64,000 nt of DNA from Deroplatys truncata. Lineage: Eukaryota; Arthropoda; Insecta; Mantodea; Mantidae. The stretch lies in assembly GCA_030765065.1 (NCBI GenBank), contig CM060989.1, positions 41,593,501 through 41,657,500 on the forward strand. The letters are read 5' to 3'. The translations under genes were made by a program, and so were the position numbers. Positions 10,936 to 23,290 of the stretch are shown piece by piece (the first letter of the stretch is position 1; every line of letters starts with the position of its first letter). The notes below the pieces were generated by a model. It saw only the letters and a program-made list of their open reading frames with translations, was not told where the DNA came from and made no database searches.

Positions 10936-11890
10936 ATGTTAAATATTGAAGAACGAGTGGCTGTTGTCGGTGCTCGATATGCACAGTTCCAAGAGGAGCT
11001 TAGAGGTAAAGTCCACAAACCGGCGCAAACGCAAGCAAATATCCGACTCCTGGTTAATAAATTTCAGAGGACAGATGAGCCACGTCCCTTTCGACCTGCT
11101 GTGCCCGAGGATACTGTGGCAGGACTCTAGAAGCCATCGAAAGGAGTTCTCAAGCATCGTCTCGTTGTCTAAGTAACGAGCTATATGTACCCAGAACAAC
11201 CGCGTTTAAGTTTACATTGAAAAAACGTGCTTCTCACATTCAGGTGTTACATAATTGGACAAGAAAGATTATGTAGCTATTTGGGCAGTGCTTTGTGACT
11301 TAATGAAATCTTATTCGAACATATCCTGTTTAGTGAAGAAGCCACATTCCTTACTTGCGGTAAAATGAATAATATATTTGTTGCATATGGAGTAACGAGT
11401 CACCACACAGCACCTGTGAATGGCAAAGGGACAACCCTAAAATTACTGTGTGGCTTGGCTTACCAAATCCACTGTTTAGGTCCTTTCATGTTCGCAGAAG
11501 GTAACATTACAGGCAACAACACATACTTAGACAGAGTTTCTCGAACCACAGCTTGAGCAGGATGGCATTGTTGACCGTGTTGACTTTCAGCAAGATGGTG
11601 CACTCCCACATTTTGCATTATTGTTAGAGCGTACCTCAACCAGCACTCTCCTTACAGATGGATTGGAAGAGGCTTACCACGAGTATGGCCGCCACGTTCA
11701 CCTGACCTGACGCCGTTAGACATTTTAGCCTGGGGATTTATCAAGGCATGAGTATACAAAACAGAAGTACGAGATCTACAGGACCTCAGGAATCGTATTG
11801 GAGAAACATGTATAGCAGAATGTCTTTAGTGTCACCGGTGAAGGACGGGGACAATGCTCTGAAACGGATGCCGGACGTGTTGAATTACGG
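10936..11890 (+). pseudogene. mariner-superfamily transposase, nearly full length, broken
   Basis: The N-terminus MLNIEERVAVVGARYAQFQE starts a helix-turn-helix region like those annotated DUF4817 in insect transposases. It continues to LVNKFQRT and, after a gap, RPAVPEDTVA. Further frames give LEAIERSSQASSRCLSNEL, KKRASHIQVLHNW, CGKMNN-like, CGLAYQIHCLGPFMFAEGNI, VDFQQDGALPHF and WPPRSPDLTPLDILAWGF. These are the expected blocks in order: DNA binding, first catalytic region, the second aspartate in QQDGA, and the third aspartate in PDLTPLD. Several frameshifts and stops break it. I did not find terminal inverted repeats. Length fits a ~340-residue transposase. Confidence 0.8.
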
Positions 11891-12059
11891 TGAATTTCTT
11901 AAGTACCTGCCACCAGATAATCCCATTTCAATTTCATGTCCGCCAGTCCTTTATTTCTACCAAGTGATTCGAGACTTTATAACCATCCTGTATTTATTTG
12001 ATGATGACTTAGTCGTGAATATATGTTACAACAATCAGGGTTTTGTCCTACGCGGTACA

Positions 12060-12835
12060 GATTTCCAACATTGCTCCGGACGCACTTCATCCTTGGGCTT
12101 ATTGTGCTACCTGTATTGTTTTAAAGTCAATTCGTTATGCCTCCACCCTTTACCAAGGAATAAAGTCTCATAACAGATATGGTTTCAAAATGTTCTGGTT
12201 CTAAAAGCATTTTCACAAAAGCAATACATCTCCTGTGAGCTAAACACCCCCACCGTGTTAAGATGTTTTAACAGAAGCATGACCAGTGAGACGTCCTACA
12301 TTTAAGTGGGCTTTTTCCTCTTTTCTTACATGGTTTTCTAATAAATACCTTACCATGTTTGTTTCCGGAAGTTTTAAGCCAGGTTTTATGATGTTCTACT
12401 TTGGACCAGTTCTTAATAGCCTCTCTTACTAAACATCGAGATGTAGAACCAGTCTGGCCTAGTACAGTGAAGTTGCACCTTGTCTTGCTAGTTCATCAGT
12501 TTCTCTATGCCACTATGACTCAGCACCCAGATGAGTTGAACTTCATTCTGTTCTGCCAAGCTTGATGTTTAGGCAGTTTAAAACCAGTCCTGACCTTAGC
12601 TAATGACCACTGACTATCTGAGATGATAAGGATCTTTTTATCAGTGTAATGTGTTCATGTATGCTTTGAATAATAGTATAAATTTCTGTTTCAAAAGCAG
12701 GAGCATATTCATCCAAGAGGAAAAACTTTGTGCACCTTGGTCTTATGCCATATACTCCGGATCCTGTCCTTGACTCACTCTTTGAGACGACGCAAACCAC
12801 ATTAAAGGTTTCTCAGGAGTTTCCAGTTCGTTCAA
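12060..12835 (-). pseudogene. LINE ORF2 C-terminal region with RNase H domain
   Basis: Minus-strand frames give SESRTGSGVYGIRPRCTKFF, then LLDEYAPAFETEIYTIIQSI, then ILIISDSQWSLAKVRTGF, SHSGIE-like, TDELARQGATS and finally NVGRLTGHASVKT. This is the order of an RNase H domain in an I-group type LINE: first strand, the E of FxxEIYxI, the D of SDSQ, and the D of xADELARQG, followed by the usual LLTGH tail. Frameshifts separate the blocks, so it is dead. It faces the transposase remnant at 10936-11890. Confidence 0.75.
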
Positions 12836-14750
12836 CAATCAGAGTAACTCTAACAAGTATAACGTGCCTATCTGAAAATAAAAGGAAACAGTGAGATCCA
12901 ACAAACTAGAGATTAATAAAATCAAAACCGTATTCAGCTTAATCTAAATCGTGATTCAAATGTTCCTGCTTCACTGTTTAAGTTTTAGCGCACATTCATC
13001 TTGATTCTGATTCAGACTGGAAATCTAACATAGATTATACAGCCAATGAAATAGACAAAGGATTGTTTATGTTAGGCGTTCGTGGTGAATGTATTGATAT
13101 AAAATATTTACTAACAGCATAGAATTCTATGGATTCTTGGAGGAGGACAACCATAGCTATATCAATAAGATATATATCACAAAAAAGAAAGATCCACAGG
13201 GATTATTTGTTTAATTTTGTCAATTACTCATTGTAAATCTTTTATGGCACTCTGGTTACACTTCCCCACATAAAAATATATTGTGCTTTGTATGTGACTA
13301 AAAGGTTTATAATTTTATTGTTCACTTCACTATATATACGCTATCGCGGTAATCTGTTCGTGTTATCTTTTTTACTTGGCGCCTGTTATTGTTTTACTAT
13401 TTTAAATTTTGTGTTCTTTGTCCTCCGGCTAGCTATTATTACTCAGTCGAGCAAATATCTCTGAGCAGGGCGTGTAAACGGAAAGGAGTTGTTACTAAAA
13501 GATAACACTGATAAAAGAATTTATTTTCACACTTTTATTGCCGTCACAATTAATAGTTCACATATTTAATCTTTATACACGCCTGACTGAAACTGTTATA
13601 TTTCCGAATGTAATTACTGTCGTATTAGTTGCCGCGTACTGCACATTTTGTAACTAACTTTCCGACGCGAGAGATTCTTCCAAACTGTATGACACTCACC
13701 TCACGAGAGATTCCTCAAGACTGCGCGACGTGTATCTCGTGAATGATTTTTCAAGACTGCGTGAAACATGCTTATAGCTCGAGAATTTATACTCCTTCAC
13801 CTCGAAATGCCTAAACATTATAATAGAGATACTATTGGTTACCAAATCGCGCCAACATTAACGTCTGTTTTGTCAGCCAATCACAGTTACTAACACATGT
13901 GCTCTAGGGAAGATATTCCCTCCATTTCTAAAGAAAGGCACGCTACCCTGACGTCATTTGTTTGTCTCTTCTTAGTGATAAACAACTCACCCCATCGGTT
14001 CACTGTTACCCACGACCCACTCTATTGTCAGTTTCAGTGAGACCGTGTAAACTTATTTCATAGCAATGCTTATTTATGGTTAACAAAAACATCTAAAATC
14101 ATTGTCATACAATAATGTTAATTTACACTACAATCACTCTGGCATTCACAGTGTTGTGATATAAAATACTGCCTCAATTACAACCTCATGACAACGAGGA
14201 ATGCCAGGGATGCCTCAGTGCAGATGGACACCGCTTTCCATACCACTTATAGCAATATTAATACTTGTTATAGTGCGTATTGTTCTTACTCGTGAGTATG
14301 TAACGCGGGAGTTAATAGAATGTAAAAACCTTGGTGTAAGAGACAGCGCGCAGAGCACGCATACAGGCGATCCGGACGGGGTTATAAAACGACTGCTGTG
14401 TGTATAATTTCTTATCAATTGACAATCTATCTATAGAGGTTTGTAGGAAAGAAAGGCATCTTGACTCACCACTCCTCGTAATTTGCTTCCATCCGTTGCA
14501 GAAGGTAACGTGTTTTCCAAACTTCTTCTCAGTCCATATACCTAAATAAAACAAAACATAAATTAGTATTAAGCAACAGCTATATAGGTAGAAATGCAAG
14601 CTCTAAAATAGTGTATAACAGTACGGGACGTGGCAATTGCAGATTGAGAAGAGACCGAAAACGAAAAATTGCAGAAAAAGAAAGGGAGAAAAAAAAGAAA
14701 AAGAAACGAAGTCAATGTTTTCCATTTCCAGGATCCTGTTACGTTCTAAC
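12836..14750. other. Unassigned; no supported gene
   Basis: AT-rich and without recognisable genes. It contains the short degenerate tandem repeat annotated at 13667-13778. A 68-codon frame at 14201-14407 has a hydrophobic start but no recognised family. Confidence 0.35.
13667..13778. repeat. Three degenerate ~36-bp tandem units
   Basis: Three units follow CGAGAGATTCTTCCAAACTG, CGAGAGATTCCTCAAGACTG and CGTGAATGATTTTTCAAGAC, each followed by a CG-containing spacer and a C/T-rich end. Function is unknown. Confidence 0.6.
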
Positions 14751-14757
14751 ATTCGCC

Positions 14758-14850
14758 GGCCGTCGTAGCCGTGGTCTCTGGAGGGTACAGCTCCGGCGCT
14801 CTGCCAAGCTGAGGGTCCCGGGTTCGAGTCCCGCCATGGGCATGGGTGTC
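14758..14850 (+). mobile_element. tRNA-derived SINE head
   Basis: GCCGTCGTAGCCGTGGTCTC supplies a box-A-like region and GGGTTCGAGTCCCGCC a strong box B, about 50 bp apart. The acceptor ends do not pair as a tRNA, so this is a SINE head and not a tRNA gene. Confidence 0.6.
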
Positions 14851-15107
14851 TGTGTGTTGTATGATTGCGTAATAAGCGGTAACGAAAATAGTAAGAACAG
14901 ATTAACTGGATAAAACACGGGAACTTAAAAAAAACATGTGTACTTTGTAATGTTTTTACAATTTATTCTTATGAAATGAACATTTTTGTTTCAGAATTAT
15001 AAATGTCTTTACACAATGTAACCTAAACAGATGCCTGAGGGGAAACAAGAAAAAGAACCGTCAATGAAAAACGGTATGTGTTTGCTACTTGACATAAACA
15101 AATCTTA

Positions 15108-15752
15108 GCGATGCATTCACATTGCTTTTTCAGTTCACTTTTCGACAAATTATTTTTACAAAAGCTTATCTTACATCTACTTCTTGTTAATCGAGATAAA
15201 CGATAGCTAGATTTTTAAAAAGTGGGTTGCTAGCGACTTACCATTTGAAGTATTTGAGAATTTAAACCAATAACAAAAAATATCTCTAATACAAAAATTT
15301 ATTTTATATAAATTGTGTGCTTTAATGAAATTTATGTTTTTTGTGCAGTAATATTTTGTCTATATCCCTTGATATTAGGATATATTTCATTTATTATGTA
15401 ATATTTGAAAGTTATCACATTTTAACCAAAATTATTAGACATTCTTGAGAAAATAAAAAATATCAAATTCTTTCATATAAAGGATAGTTTGCGTTGCGGA
15501 ATTTTCTTGAAAAGTCTTTGTATCACATCCTTGAAAGATGCTGATCTTAAATACGTTTGGTATTTAACGGACTTCTCGTTTTTTAATTATGCTGTTCACA
15601 GTCACCCGTACAACACACATACAGAACTGTTTCTAACAAGCAGTTTTTGGATCCAGATAGTAGCAAAACCTATATTTCCGGTGAAATTTCGGTAATAAAT
15701 TATTGGATAGAATACTTGCTATTGATAGAGAAAGCAAGCATGTTATGTATGA
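15108..15752 (+). mobile_element. HL repeat, older copy
   Basis: Contains GATGCATTCACATT, AAAAGCTTATCTTACATCTA, TTAATCGAGATAAACGATAG, TAGTTTGCGTTGCGGAATTT, TTATGCTGTTCACAG and CCGGTGAAATTTCGGTAAT. The ends are decayed. Confidence 0.7.
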
Positions 15753-15824
15753 GGTATACTAATTTTAAGTTAGTTTACAGAGGGGGCAATCGCAGGGGGT
15801 TACAGGAGGCCCCCATTTTTAGAT

Positions 15825-16180
15825 AATTAACAGACAGGCAGCGTGATTTTGCCTTTTTTCAACAAGACTCTGCAACAGCTTATGCGGCCAATATTTCGAT
15901 GAGAACAATTGAAAGTGTGTTTGAGGACAGAATTATTAGTAGAGATTTATGGCTCCCTCGGTCCCCTGACCTAACCCCCTGAGATTTCTATCTCTGGGGT
16001 AACTTAAAACAAAGTGTACAAGACAAACTCACACACCTTGGAAGAATTAAAACAAAATATCCGCCAGGAAACTGCCAGCATTTCTCAAAGTGAACTACGG
16101 CGAGTGATGGATAGTTTCCTGAAGAGATGACAAAAATGTATGGATAACGACGGTGGCCAGTTTCAGCATCACCTTTCATA
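15825..16180 (+). pseudogene. mariner-superfamily transposase, C-terminal half
   Basis: The frame reads FFQQDSATAYAANISMRTIE, then LWLPRSPDLTP, a stop, DFYLWGNLKQSV, and after shifts ELRRVMDSFLKR, QKCMDNDGGQFQHHL. The second and third catalytic aspartates are visible, with 38 positions between them counting the stop. The ending matches the family's usual CIxxxGGHFQHLL. The N-terminal half is missing. Confidence 0.75.
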
Positions 16181-16219
16181 AATTTGGTAAGTAAGGCATT
16201 TAAAAGTGGTTTTGAAAAT

Positions 16220-17660
16220 GTTGTATGGTTTCATCCGCGCCTTTCTATGATAGCGGCAGACGGCAACGAGCGCCGAGGATGCGGACAGGAAAAACATCGC
16301 GCAGTTATTTGGCTCTCCCTGTAGCAGAGAAAGCTTTTGTCAGAGTAGATTAGAGAAGCTCAGATTTTGATGCTGATGAATTTTCAGATACCTTACCTTT
16401 GCAGACCAAAGCAACTATTCTAACCCTTTGACGCCACTGTCTCCCACCCCTTCCTGGGTAAAATATTCCCGTTCAGATTAAATGCAGCTTCTTTCATTAA
16501 GTCTCTGCGGACTGAAAAAAGGGGGAAAGAAACCGAAAAGAAGGAATGGATTGGTAAGAGAAAGAGAAGGAAAGTAGCTACGAAAGGAGTGTAAAAGAGA
16601 GAAGAATACAATAGAGGGAGAGGAGTCAAGTGGAGTTTAACGAGATTCAGGCCGAAGCTAACGTCGTGAAAATTTCACCCACAAAAAGAAACCGACAAAA
16701 CAGCGATTCTAGAGAGTTTAAGACGAAGGGGGCAGGGATGCCAAAGGGAGGCGTTTTCTTCTGTTTTTATATTGTCCTGCAGCGTTTAGAGAGCCACTTT
16801 ATTTCCTCTTTGGTCAGCGAATAGCGGAAGCGAATGGTTAAACACAAAAAGAATGTGATATTAGGCGCCCTGACAAAATCTGTTTTGCTCAACAGCAGGA
16901 AATTTGCGTATCTCTCAGTTTCTTCTTACCAGTGTTGAGGATAAATGTAGTTCTGTATTCATATTATTATTATTTTATTATTATTATTACTATTAGTAGT
17001 AGTTGTAGTAGTGGCAGTAGTAGTAGTAGTAAAGTAAGTGCAAAAGTTAAAGGTATATGAAGGCGAGTCGTACCGAAGACTCCAGCGAAGCATTTGCTTG
17101 TCGCTCCTACCAGCGTTGCCAAATGTGGTACACGTATCTTTACGCCTTAACTGGGAACATAATCTTCACTAATTACGCTCGGATAAATACAGTGTGACAC
17201 AGAAGTCAATTGATCAGAAGTACACAGCTCACATCCCCTGTTTACTTTTACGGATTTAATTGTAAAACACACCCTGTAGATATCAATGCTGGAGTTAGTT
17301 TATGGCAAAACTTGGGTAAAGTAAATTATTTAATACTATTTTATATGTTATAAATTCAATTAATTTCTGTTTACAGCACACTCACTACCGCAGATGTTCA
17401 AAATGTGCACAAATTACTTGAAGGAAAGCACCTCACTCGATCTTGATATTTATCTGTACTGCTCAAAAATATTGCAGGGGGATGTGTTGAATAACACGGG
17501 GGATGCTTTGTTTCAAGTCATCTATAGATGTAGGCTCTGTCTGAAAAAACGTTCTGCTTTATGTACCCGTATAGAAAATAATCAAGAGCATTGTGGTCTG
17601 GTGACCGTGAAGCAGACCACGTATGAGGTCCACCTCATCCAATCCAGTGTACTCCAAACA
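16220..17660. other. Unassigned; purine-rich tract and triplet microsatellite
   Basis: 16500-16630 is a GA-rich tract. 16963-17032 holds ATT repeats that pass into TAG/GTA repeats. A splice-acceptor-like TTTCTGTTTACAG ends near 17376, ahead of a 122-codon frame with no recognised domain; not convincing as an exon. Confidence 0.4.
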
Positions 17661-17664
17661 TATC

Positions 17665-17760
17665 GGGCGGTATTCATAGTTTTCACATTGGTCTGGACTA
17701 TCTCCAGACTCATTTGTTCCGCACCAAAGGTCGACCAAATTTTTTATATTCATAGACGAT
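17665..17760 (+). repeat. Short repeat with GGGCGGTATTCATAG start, copy 1
   Basis: Starts GGGCGGTATTCATAG, then TTGGTCTGGAC, and ends TATTCATAGACG. It shares this order with the inverted copy at 19075-19185. The start resembles some PIF/Harbinger ends, but the far end is not its inverse, so the class is open. Confidence 0.35.
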
Positions 17761-18299
17761 AAAAAGCCTCGGAGCAAGAAAGGCCGTGGATCAGCAAGGA
17801 GAAAATGTTACATGACGAAGAAAGGTAGTTATTTGCATGCGCGGCTTCCATAGAGTAGTAAACTTACCACTGTTACTCACTAGTTTTTCACTTTCTATGG
17901 TCGTTTCACAGCTGGTTTTTCATCGGGGCAGTACTCACTCCTCACCCTCAGGAATAAAAGAAAAAAACAAATACATATATAGGCAGTTTTGTGCATAATT
18001 CTAACCTATTCCACCCTCCCTTTTTGGAAACCTTCTTATCCACCAGATAGACAGTATCATGGCAATGTTAATCATTTTAATAAGAATTTAACTTGCTGGA
18101 ATATTAACTTTTAACCTTAAAATTACAGAATGAAATCGTATTTAAATAGGAAGGAACATTTGCTGTTATTAAAATCTCACCCTGGATCTTAACCAAATAA
18201 ATTTTGTATGATAGTAATTACACAAAAATAATTACCTGAGGAAATTCTGATATATCATAAACCTCCCAGGAGTTGTAATCCTCCTCTCCTCGCCGGAAA

Positions 18300-18690
18300 A
18301 ACTTAAGTAAAGCCTGAATTACTTCGAACTTAACCAAAGTGACTTAATTCAACGCTACATAACGTGAAGTTTTTATACATTGCATTAAATGGAGCCATTT
18401 AGGGCAGTCTTAACGTGGCTTACTTTAACGACGTAACTTAAGAATTTGGCAGTGTCAAAATTTTACTTCCCGTTACATCAAGTTTAATGTGACATGATAA
18501 TTAGAACCAATCGGCGTGAAGTAGTAGCATGAAGTAATAAAGGAACAATCAATCAAAATTCATTCCCGTTACGTTAAGTGCATCCTAATTAGGCCTTTAC
18601 TTTAGCAGAATTTCTTATCTTTGCGTTACATCGCGTCATACTACGTAAAGTGCATCGTAATTCCGATTTAACGAAGGTAAATCTAGCAAA
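18300..18690. repeat. Repeated AAGTGCATCNTAATT motifs
   Basis: CGTTAAGTGCATCCTAATT (near 18575) and CGTAAAGTGCATCGTAATT (near 18645) are near copies. TTACTTCCCGTTACATCAAG and AACGTGAAGTTTTTATACAT are looser relatives. This looks like the inside of a small MITE, but ends were not established. Confidence 0.3.
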
Positions 18691-19074
18691 GGGACATGGG
18701 TCTTTAGTTATAATGCGGCTTACTGACGCCTTACTAAGGTCAGTAGTGTTTTCTTGATACCCTTCTCTTACATAATATGGAAGTGCTATTTGTATCTTAT
18801 CAATTGAGATACTCAAGTCTGGTTATCGCCTCTGTCATGTAGGTTAGTATGCATCCGTGTTATCAGCGTTCTAACCTTTGGTTTACCAAATCTGTATTTG
18901 TTTTGAAGTTTAGGTCAGCATACTTTCCAATTATGCCTAATTTTGGTTGATAGTTTTACTCCACCGTCTCATTTCGTGAATTCTACGCAAGCAGGCACGC
19001 CCATCACTCCAAAGCCATCCATTTTGTAAAGATGGTCAGCTTTAATCTACGCCAACCAAGGCGTTTGATCCCCG

Positions 19075-19185
19075 GACCAACGAAAGTCCCGATCTATGAA
19101 TAAGCAAATCGGTGGTCCGCTGTTAATCCACCGGAAGTATTAAGCAGGTCCGGACCAAAATCGACTATGAATACCGCCTGTCATT
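19075..19185 (-). repeat. Short repeat with GGCGGTATTCATAG start, copy 2
   Basis: On the minus strand it reads GGCGGTATTCATAGTCGATT, TTGGTCCGGACC and later TTATTCATAGATCGG with another TTGGTCCGG. It is a partner of the plus-strand copy at 17665. Confidence 0.35.
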
Positions 19186-20034
19186 CAATTTCTGGCGAAC
19201 TGCCAGAGCACAGTGTGCCGTAGCTCCATCGTGTTGAAACCACATTTTTAACCACTGATTCAGTGGCAAATCGTGCAGCAACTCTATTGCGGTGATGTTC
19301 CGTAATTCTCCATATATGTACTAGTTGTAATATATGTACTTATTGTCTAATGTGTACCTCTGAATGGCGATGTATGTGACAAACAAGCCCTTTGCAAAGT
19401 AAGGCCAGGCGACAAAGCGATATAAACACTCTGTCATGATGGATGCATGTCCTTTCATCCAGAGAGGCAGCTTTAAGTCGAAGACTCCTCCTACCTATTT
19501 GTTGATAAGACTTTACATGCATTCCAGATGCATAAACTCTGTGATGTAATATATTTTATTCACACGTTATGAAAATGTAAATTTGACAGTTATTCACGAA
19601 TATAAGGTTAAATTCATTCATTCATTATCTGTTTACCCTCCTTTTATATAGGACTGACACCCCCCAGGACTTACAGGCGGGTGCCTGGGGTCAGAGGCCC
19701 GTCGAGGAGCAGACACTTAAATTTTAGAAAATAACGGTTATTACTCTTATTCTTCATGGAACAAAACCATGGGTAAGCAGATAAAAGATTCAGAATAAAG
19801 CTCGAACTGCCGAAATTACATTTTTAGGGAGAACAAATTAGATATTATTACAGATTTTCAACATAGATGAAAGAATAATGGTTACAGAATATAAATATAA
19901 TGGACAGCAGTCTTCCAAAAATGTATTTATATAACCACAGGACGATTGGATGAAGAGATGTAGGAAGGCCGAAAGGACGAAGGAAAGTGAAACTGTGAAG
20001 CCTAAACATGCAATCACCAATTCTATGTAGTGAA

Positions 20035-20037
<3 letters not shown>

Positions 20038-20077
<40 letters not shown>

Positions 20078-20078
20078 G
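20038..20078 (+). repeat. AAT microsatellite
   Basis: About thirteen AAT units in a row with one interruption at the end. Confidence 0.95.
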
Positions 20079-20153
20079 TAATAATAATAGCTTTGAGCTC
20101 TGGGTTTTACTGGTTCGAATACGCCTTGAAATGCCTAAGTTCAACGGAAGTAT

Positions 20154-20690
20154 TGTGACACAGCTGTTGTGGCGTAAGGTTATCGGGAGGTCGGCGACGG
20201 GTGGTCGGAGCAAACAATAATAAATACCACTCGCCAGGGTAAACATCGGGCGCGCTGAAAGTGTGTCGAAATAGTTCTAGAGCGTTTGAGAACCTCATGA
20301 AACGATTCCACTGACTATATAAGCGAGCGTTCTCGCAGTAGTCAGTGAGTATGAGGAGTTGAGTTGAGTCAGTCAGTGAGACAGTTAGCGACTGCGTTTC
20401 TGGTGCACATCAAGTGCGATTCTCCGAGCGAGTTGGTGACGACTGTTGTGACGTGCAGAGAGTGCTGCTGCGGAACGACTGATTGTGGAGGTCTTGCGTT
20501 CGACTCCCGAGTAAAGTGGAACCATACGGCATGAACGGGCTACGTCACGAAATAAGTGAAGTGACGGAGGATTGAAAGTTCACCTTAGTGAAACTTCTAG
20601 GGATGGTGAAAAAAGAAACAGTGACTGGTAAAAACAAAACAGTGATAGTAAGAACTGAGAAAACTGACATTAGAAATCTGGACAGTCACA
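20154..20690 (+). mobile_element. Solo LTR of a Ty3/gypsy-like retrotransposon, copy 1
   Basis: Starts TGTGAC and ends GTCACA, the inverted TG...CA ends expected of an LTR. It is 537 bp long and contains a TATA box (CTATATAAGCGAGCG near 20315), the likely promoter, followed by a GAGT-rich leader. It is homologous along its length to the sequence at 47352-47933. No gag-pol sequence, primer-binding site or polypurine tract borders it, so it is a solo LTR. Flanks are GTAT and ATAT, a decayed version of the ATAT target favoured by 17.6/297-type elements. Confidence 0.75.
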
Positions 20691-20699
20691 ATATAGTAT

Positions 20700-21197
20700 A
20701 GAGTATACAACGGAGGTGTATACCCCTCCCGCCCTGCGACCTACCCAAGATCAATTGCAACTACCATCCCGCAGGAGGAAGAGATAAAGTAAAGCAACCA
20801 TAGAAGGCTACAGACGGCAAGCAGACAGACCACAGAGACGCGCGGAATTCACTAACCTTTCCATGCTCGAAGACCCGTCTCACTATTGGAGCTGCCCAGA
20901 GAGGGCGATGAACGACCTGTCCAAACAAGTAGCCCCCTAGTGTCCACGGGCAATACTTCTTGGGGCAAATATTCGCGCCATCTGTCCAGTGCCGTCACAC
21001 ACCACACCTTAAATATGGTAAGGAAACGTAATGACGGAAAGGAAATAGTGGTAAATGAGAAACCGCCCCAGAATTCGCCTACCGACCAGGAAAAACCATG
21101 AAATACCCAAGGTCAGAGTAGGTGGTCGACGGGAATCGACCCCGGGATCTCCCAAATACGTGCCATACACGTACCGCGGAGCCAATTGGCTCGGTAA
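20700..21197 (-). mobile_element. S1 SINE (tRNA-derived), full length
   Basis: On the minus strand the head near 21120-21190 has box B GGGGTCGATTCCCG. It is followed by CTCTGACCTTGGGTATTTC, ATGGTTTTTCC and GGTAGGCGAATTCTGGGGC, then a long body to about 20700 that includes GCGCGAATATTTGCCCC and TAGGGGGCTACTTG. The copy at 28212-28657 has the same order. It is transcribed by RNA polymerase III in intact relatives. It sits only ~10 bp from the solo LTR. Confidence 0.75.
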
Positions 21198-21211
21198 GAA
21201 AAACAGCGACC

Positions 21212-21267
<56 letters not shown>
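21212..21267 (+). repeat. AAT microsatellite
   Basis: About eighteen uninterrupted AAT units, directly beyond the S1 head. Confidence 0.95.
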
Positions 21268-21269
<2 letters not shown>

Positions 21270-21271
<2 letters not shown>

Positions 21272-21915
21272 TCATAATATTCGATAACTCTTTGGATACT
21301 GATGAAGGAAGCAGATTTGTGCGGTAAGTCATGCAGGTTTAGAACTGCCGCTTTCGATATTCAGGCAGCTACGTCATAGGTGAGTGAAAGGAATCAAAGT
21401 TTTAACGGTTGAGTGATTCGGCTATGTGTTTATATTTGCGCTCCGATGAAAAACCTATAGAAAAGCACATAGAACGAAATCAGTGCCTTTGGAGACGTCA
21501 ACTAAGAGTTTTATGAGCTGAAATGCAGTTGTGTAACGGAGTGAGAGAAACAAGCAAAGCATGTGAGTGGCTTATTGAGTTCTCTCTTGTTCATCTGGAC
21601 AGACAAACGGACCAGGCATGTTATGTTTACTTTAACCCCCACTCAAGTATTGATTCTGAGAATAGGGAAGCACTGGCCGGTAGAAGGATGAAAGGGGAGA
21701 GAGAGGGAAGAAAGGAGGAAAAAGGGTAAAACAGAATAAACTAAAAATGGTAAAGAAAGATGGAAGGACGGTCAGAATATTACTGCAAAGGGAGCGTAAA
21801 ATCAACAATGAGTTTGAAGACAGTCCCACCACTCAGCAATCACAAGTGATGTAACTTCTGTGCCTGTGGAACAACCAATTTTAGGTTCATATACTTACGA
21901 GACATGATGTATTAG
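21270..21915. other. Unassigned
   Basis: No gene recognised. 21680-21770 is purine-rich (GGAAGAAAGGAGGAAAAAGG). Confidence 0.4.
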
Positions 21916-22065
21916 AACTTTTACTTTCTGTACTATTTATTCATAAAAAGTAGAGAATATTGAATACCACTCAAAAATTCGGTACCGAGATTTCACCGGA
22001 AATACAGGTTTTCAGGCTCCCTGAATTAAAAAAATACATTTTTAGAAAAAGGTCTGTGAATAGTG
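21916..22065 (-). mobile_element. HL repeat, 3'-end fragment
   Basis: Reads ACTTTCTGTAC, AATACCACTCAAAAATTCGG, TACCGAGATTTCACCGG and CCCTGAATTAAAAAAATACA. This is the terminal ~140 bp of HL, matching one array monomer plus a little of the body. Confidence 0.75.
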
Positions 22066-22682
22066 ATGTGGGATTTTTGGTCGTTTGCTTTGGTGAGAGA
22101 ATTATAAAAGGAAAAGGTATTGCTTTGCCGGCTAGGTCCTTTCTAAGAAAGTAGAGGCTGTTCTCTGAGGTGGGAAAAGAAGATAAATTAATACCTCTAG
22201 TTTACTCCTTAATCCCCTTTTAATGTTGCTCTACAAAAAAAAAAAAAAAAGAATTCCTCGCTCCGTTCACACAAGGTTTTAAGTTTGCCAAGTCCCACTA
22301 TCAACCAAACATAATTGAAATTATCAGGTATCTATTTTCTATGCCTTAAACTCTTTCATCCTTGTTCGCCGTATCCTAACCATCCTCTTTACTTAACTTA
22401 ATCATCGGTGAGTTTGGAACTTACATTTCTCAAACTGACACGCCAACTTAAGTCGCCCGGCAACGCTACGACACGAAACTATGACCCGTCATGACAACAC
22501 TATAACACGAAATGCCGATCTTACCATTCGAAATTGACCTCATGCGCTAGACAAAATTCTATTTCACCCCATTTTCTAGTTGCCTTGAGTTTATTTTCTA
22601 GCCAGGTGGGCTTTTAAATATTTTATTGAACTCTCCAATAGATTCTAACACACGTTTATTGTTTTTGAGTGTTAGAAAGTCC

Positions 22683-22745
22683 TTAAATTAAATTGAGTTT
22701 TATTTATGGACTCTCTTTAACTGCGACAGTCCTTGCGTCCCATTC
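22683..22745 (-). mobile_element. S3 SINE tail, left of a mariner insertion
   Basis: AAATTGAGTTTTATTTATGG and CTCTTTAACTGCGACAGTCC, then TTGCGTCCCATTC, match the tail of the S3 family at 54583-54640. The rest of the SINE resumes at about 23295, after the mariner fragment. Confidence 0.6.
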
Positions 22746-23290
22746 AAAGGGATGTCCAGAAAGTAACCTCCGTTAAAACATAGCACGGGAAGTAGTGGGA
22801 GTAGCGCCGCCATTTCGACATCAGCGTGCACGGTGGCTCAGTACGCTTCTAGCTGTGTAAGGTGGGGCATCGTACTGTCGCGTGTTTGCTAGTTATAACC
22901 TAACACCATGAGCGCCGAAATAACAAATGCCGCCAAGTGTGAAGTATGTATGAAGTGTGAAAAGGCTAAGAAGAGCAATCCAAAACAAGCGTCGTGGTCT
23001 GCTGACATCTGGTTTTGTGTTTTTGAATGGCAACGCTCGCCCTCACACAGCAGAAAACATAAATGAACTTTTGGCCAAGTTTGGGACGTTTTTGACCATT
23101 CTTCGTACAGCCCGGACTTGGCCCTAATGACGAAGAGCTTCAAAACGCCGTGACAGATTGGCTTAGTTCACAAGCGCAGAATTTTATGCACGGGGTATAT
23201 CAAAGACTGTGAAAAGGTATGGCGAGTGCTTGAAATTGTTTGGAGACTATGTAGAAAAATAGAGAAAAGCTGTTGTTTTTAGATGTATAT
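22746..23290 (+). pseudogene. DD34D-type mariner remnant, internally deleted
   Basis: The left end has GATGTCCAGAAAGTAACCTC, the style of a mariner terminal repeat. The coding remnant reads LLTSGFVFLNGNARPHTAEN, INELLAKFGTF, then NDEELQNAVTDWLSSQAQNF and MHGVYQRL. These match mariner transposases, in which LL-DNARPHTA holds the second catalytic aspartate (here the aspartate is replaced: GNARPH) and the WLxSQ...F block lies near the C-terminus. The N-terminal half and the third aspartate region are deleted or shifted. It interrupts an S3 SINE. Confidence 0.75.

Noticed and set aside
17394..17762. A 122-codon frame after an acceptor-like TTTCTGTTTACAG
   Set aside because: Overlaps a repeat at its end, no recognised domain and no matching donor; chance is the simpler reading.
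20008..20220. Frames rich in poly-asparagine or poly-leucine over AAT tracts (also near 21055-21330 and 63093-63416)
   Set aside because: They are translations of AAT microsatellites and SINE sequence, not proteins.
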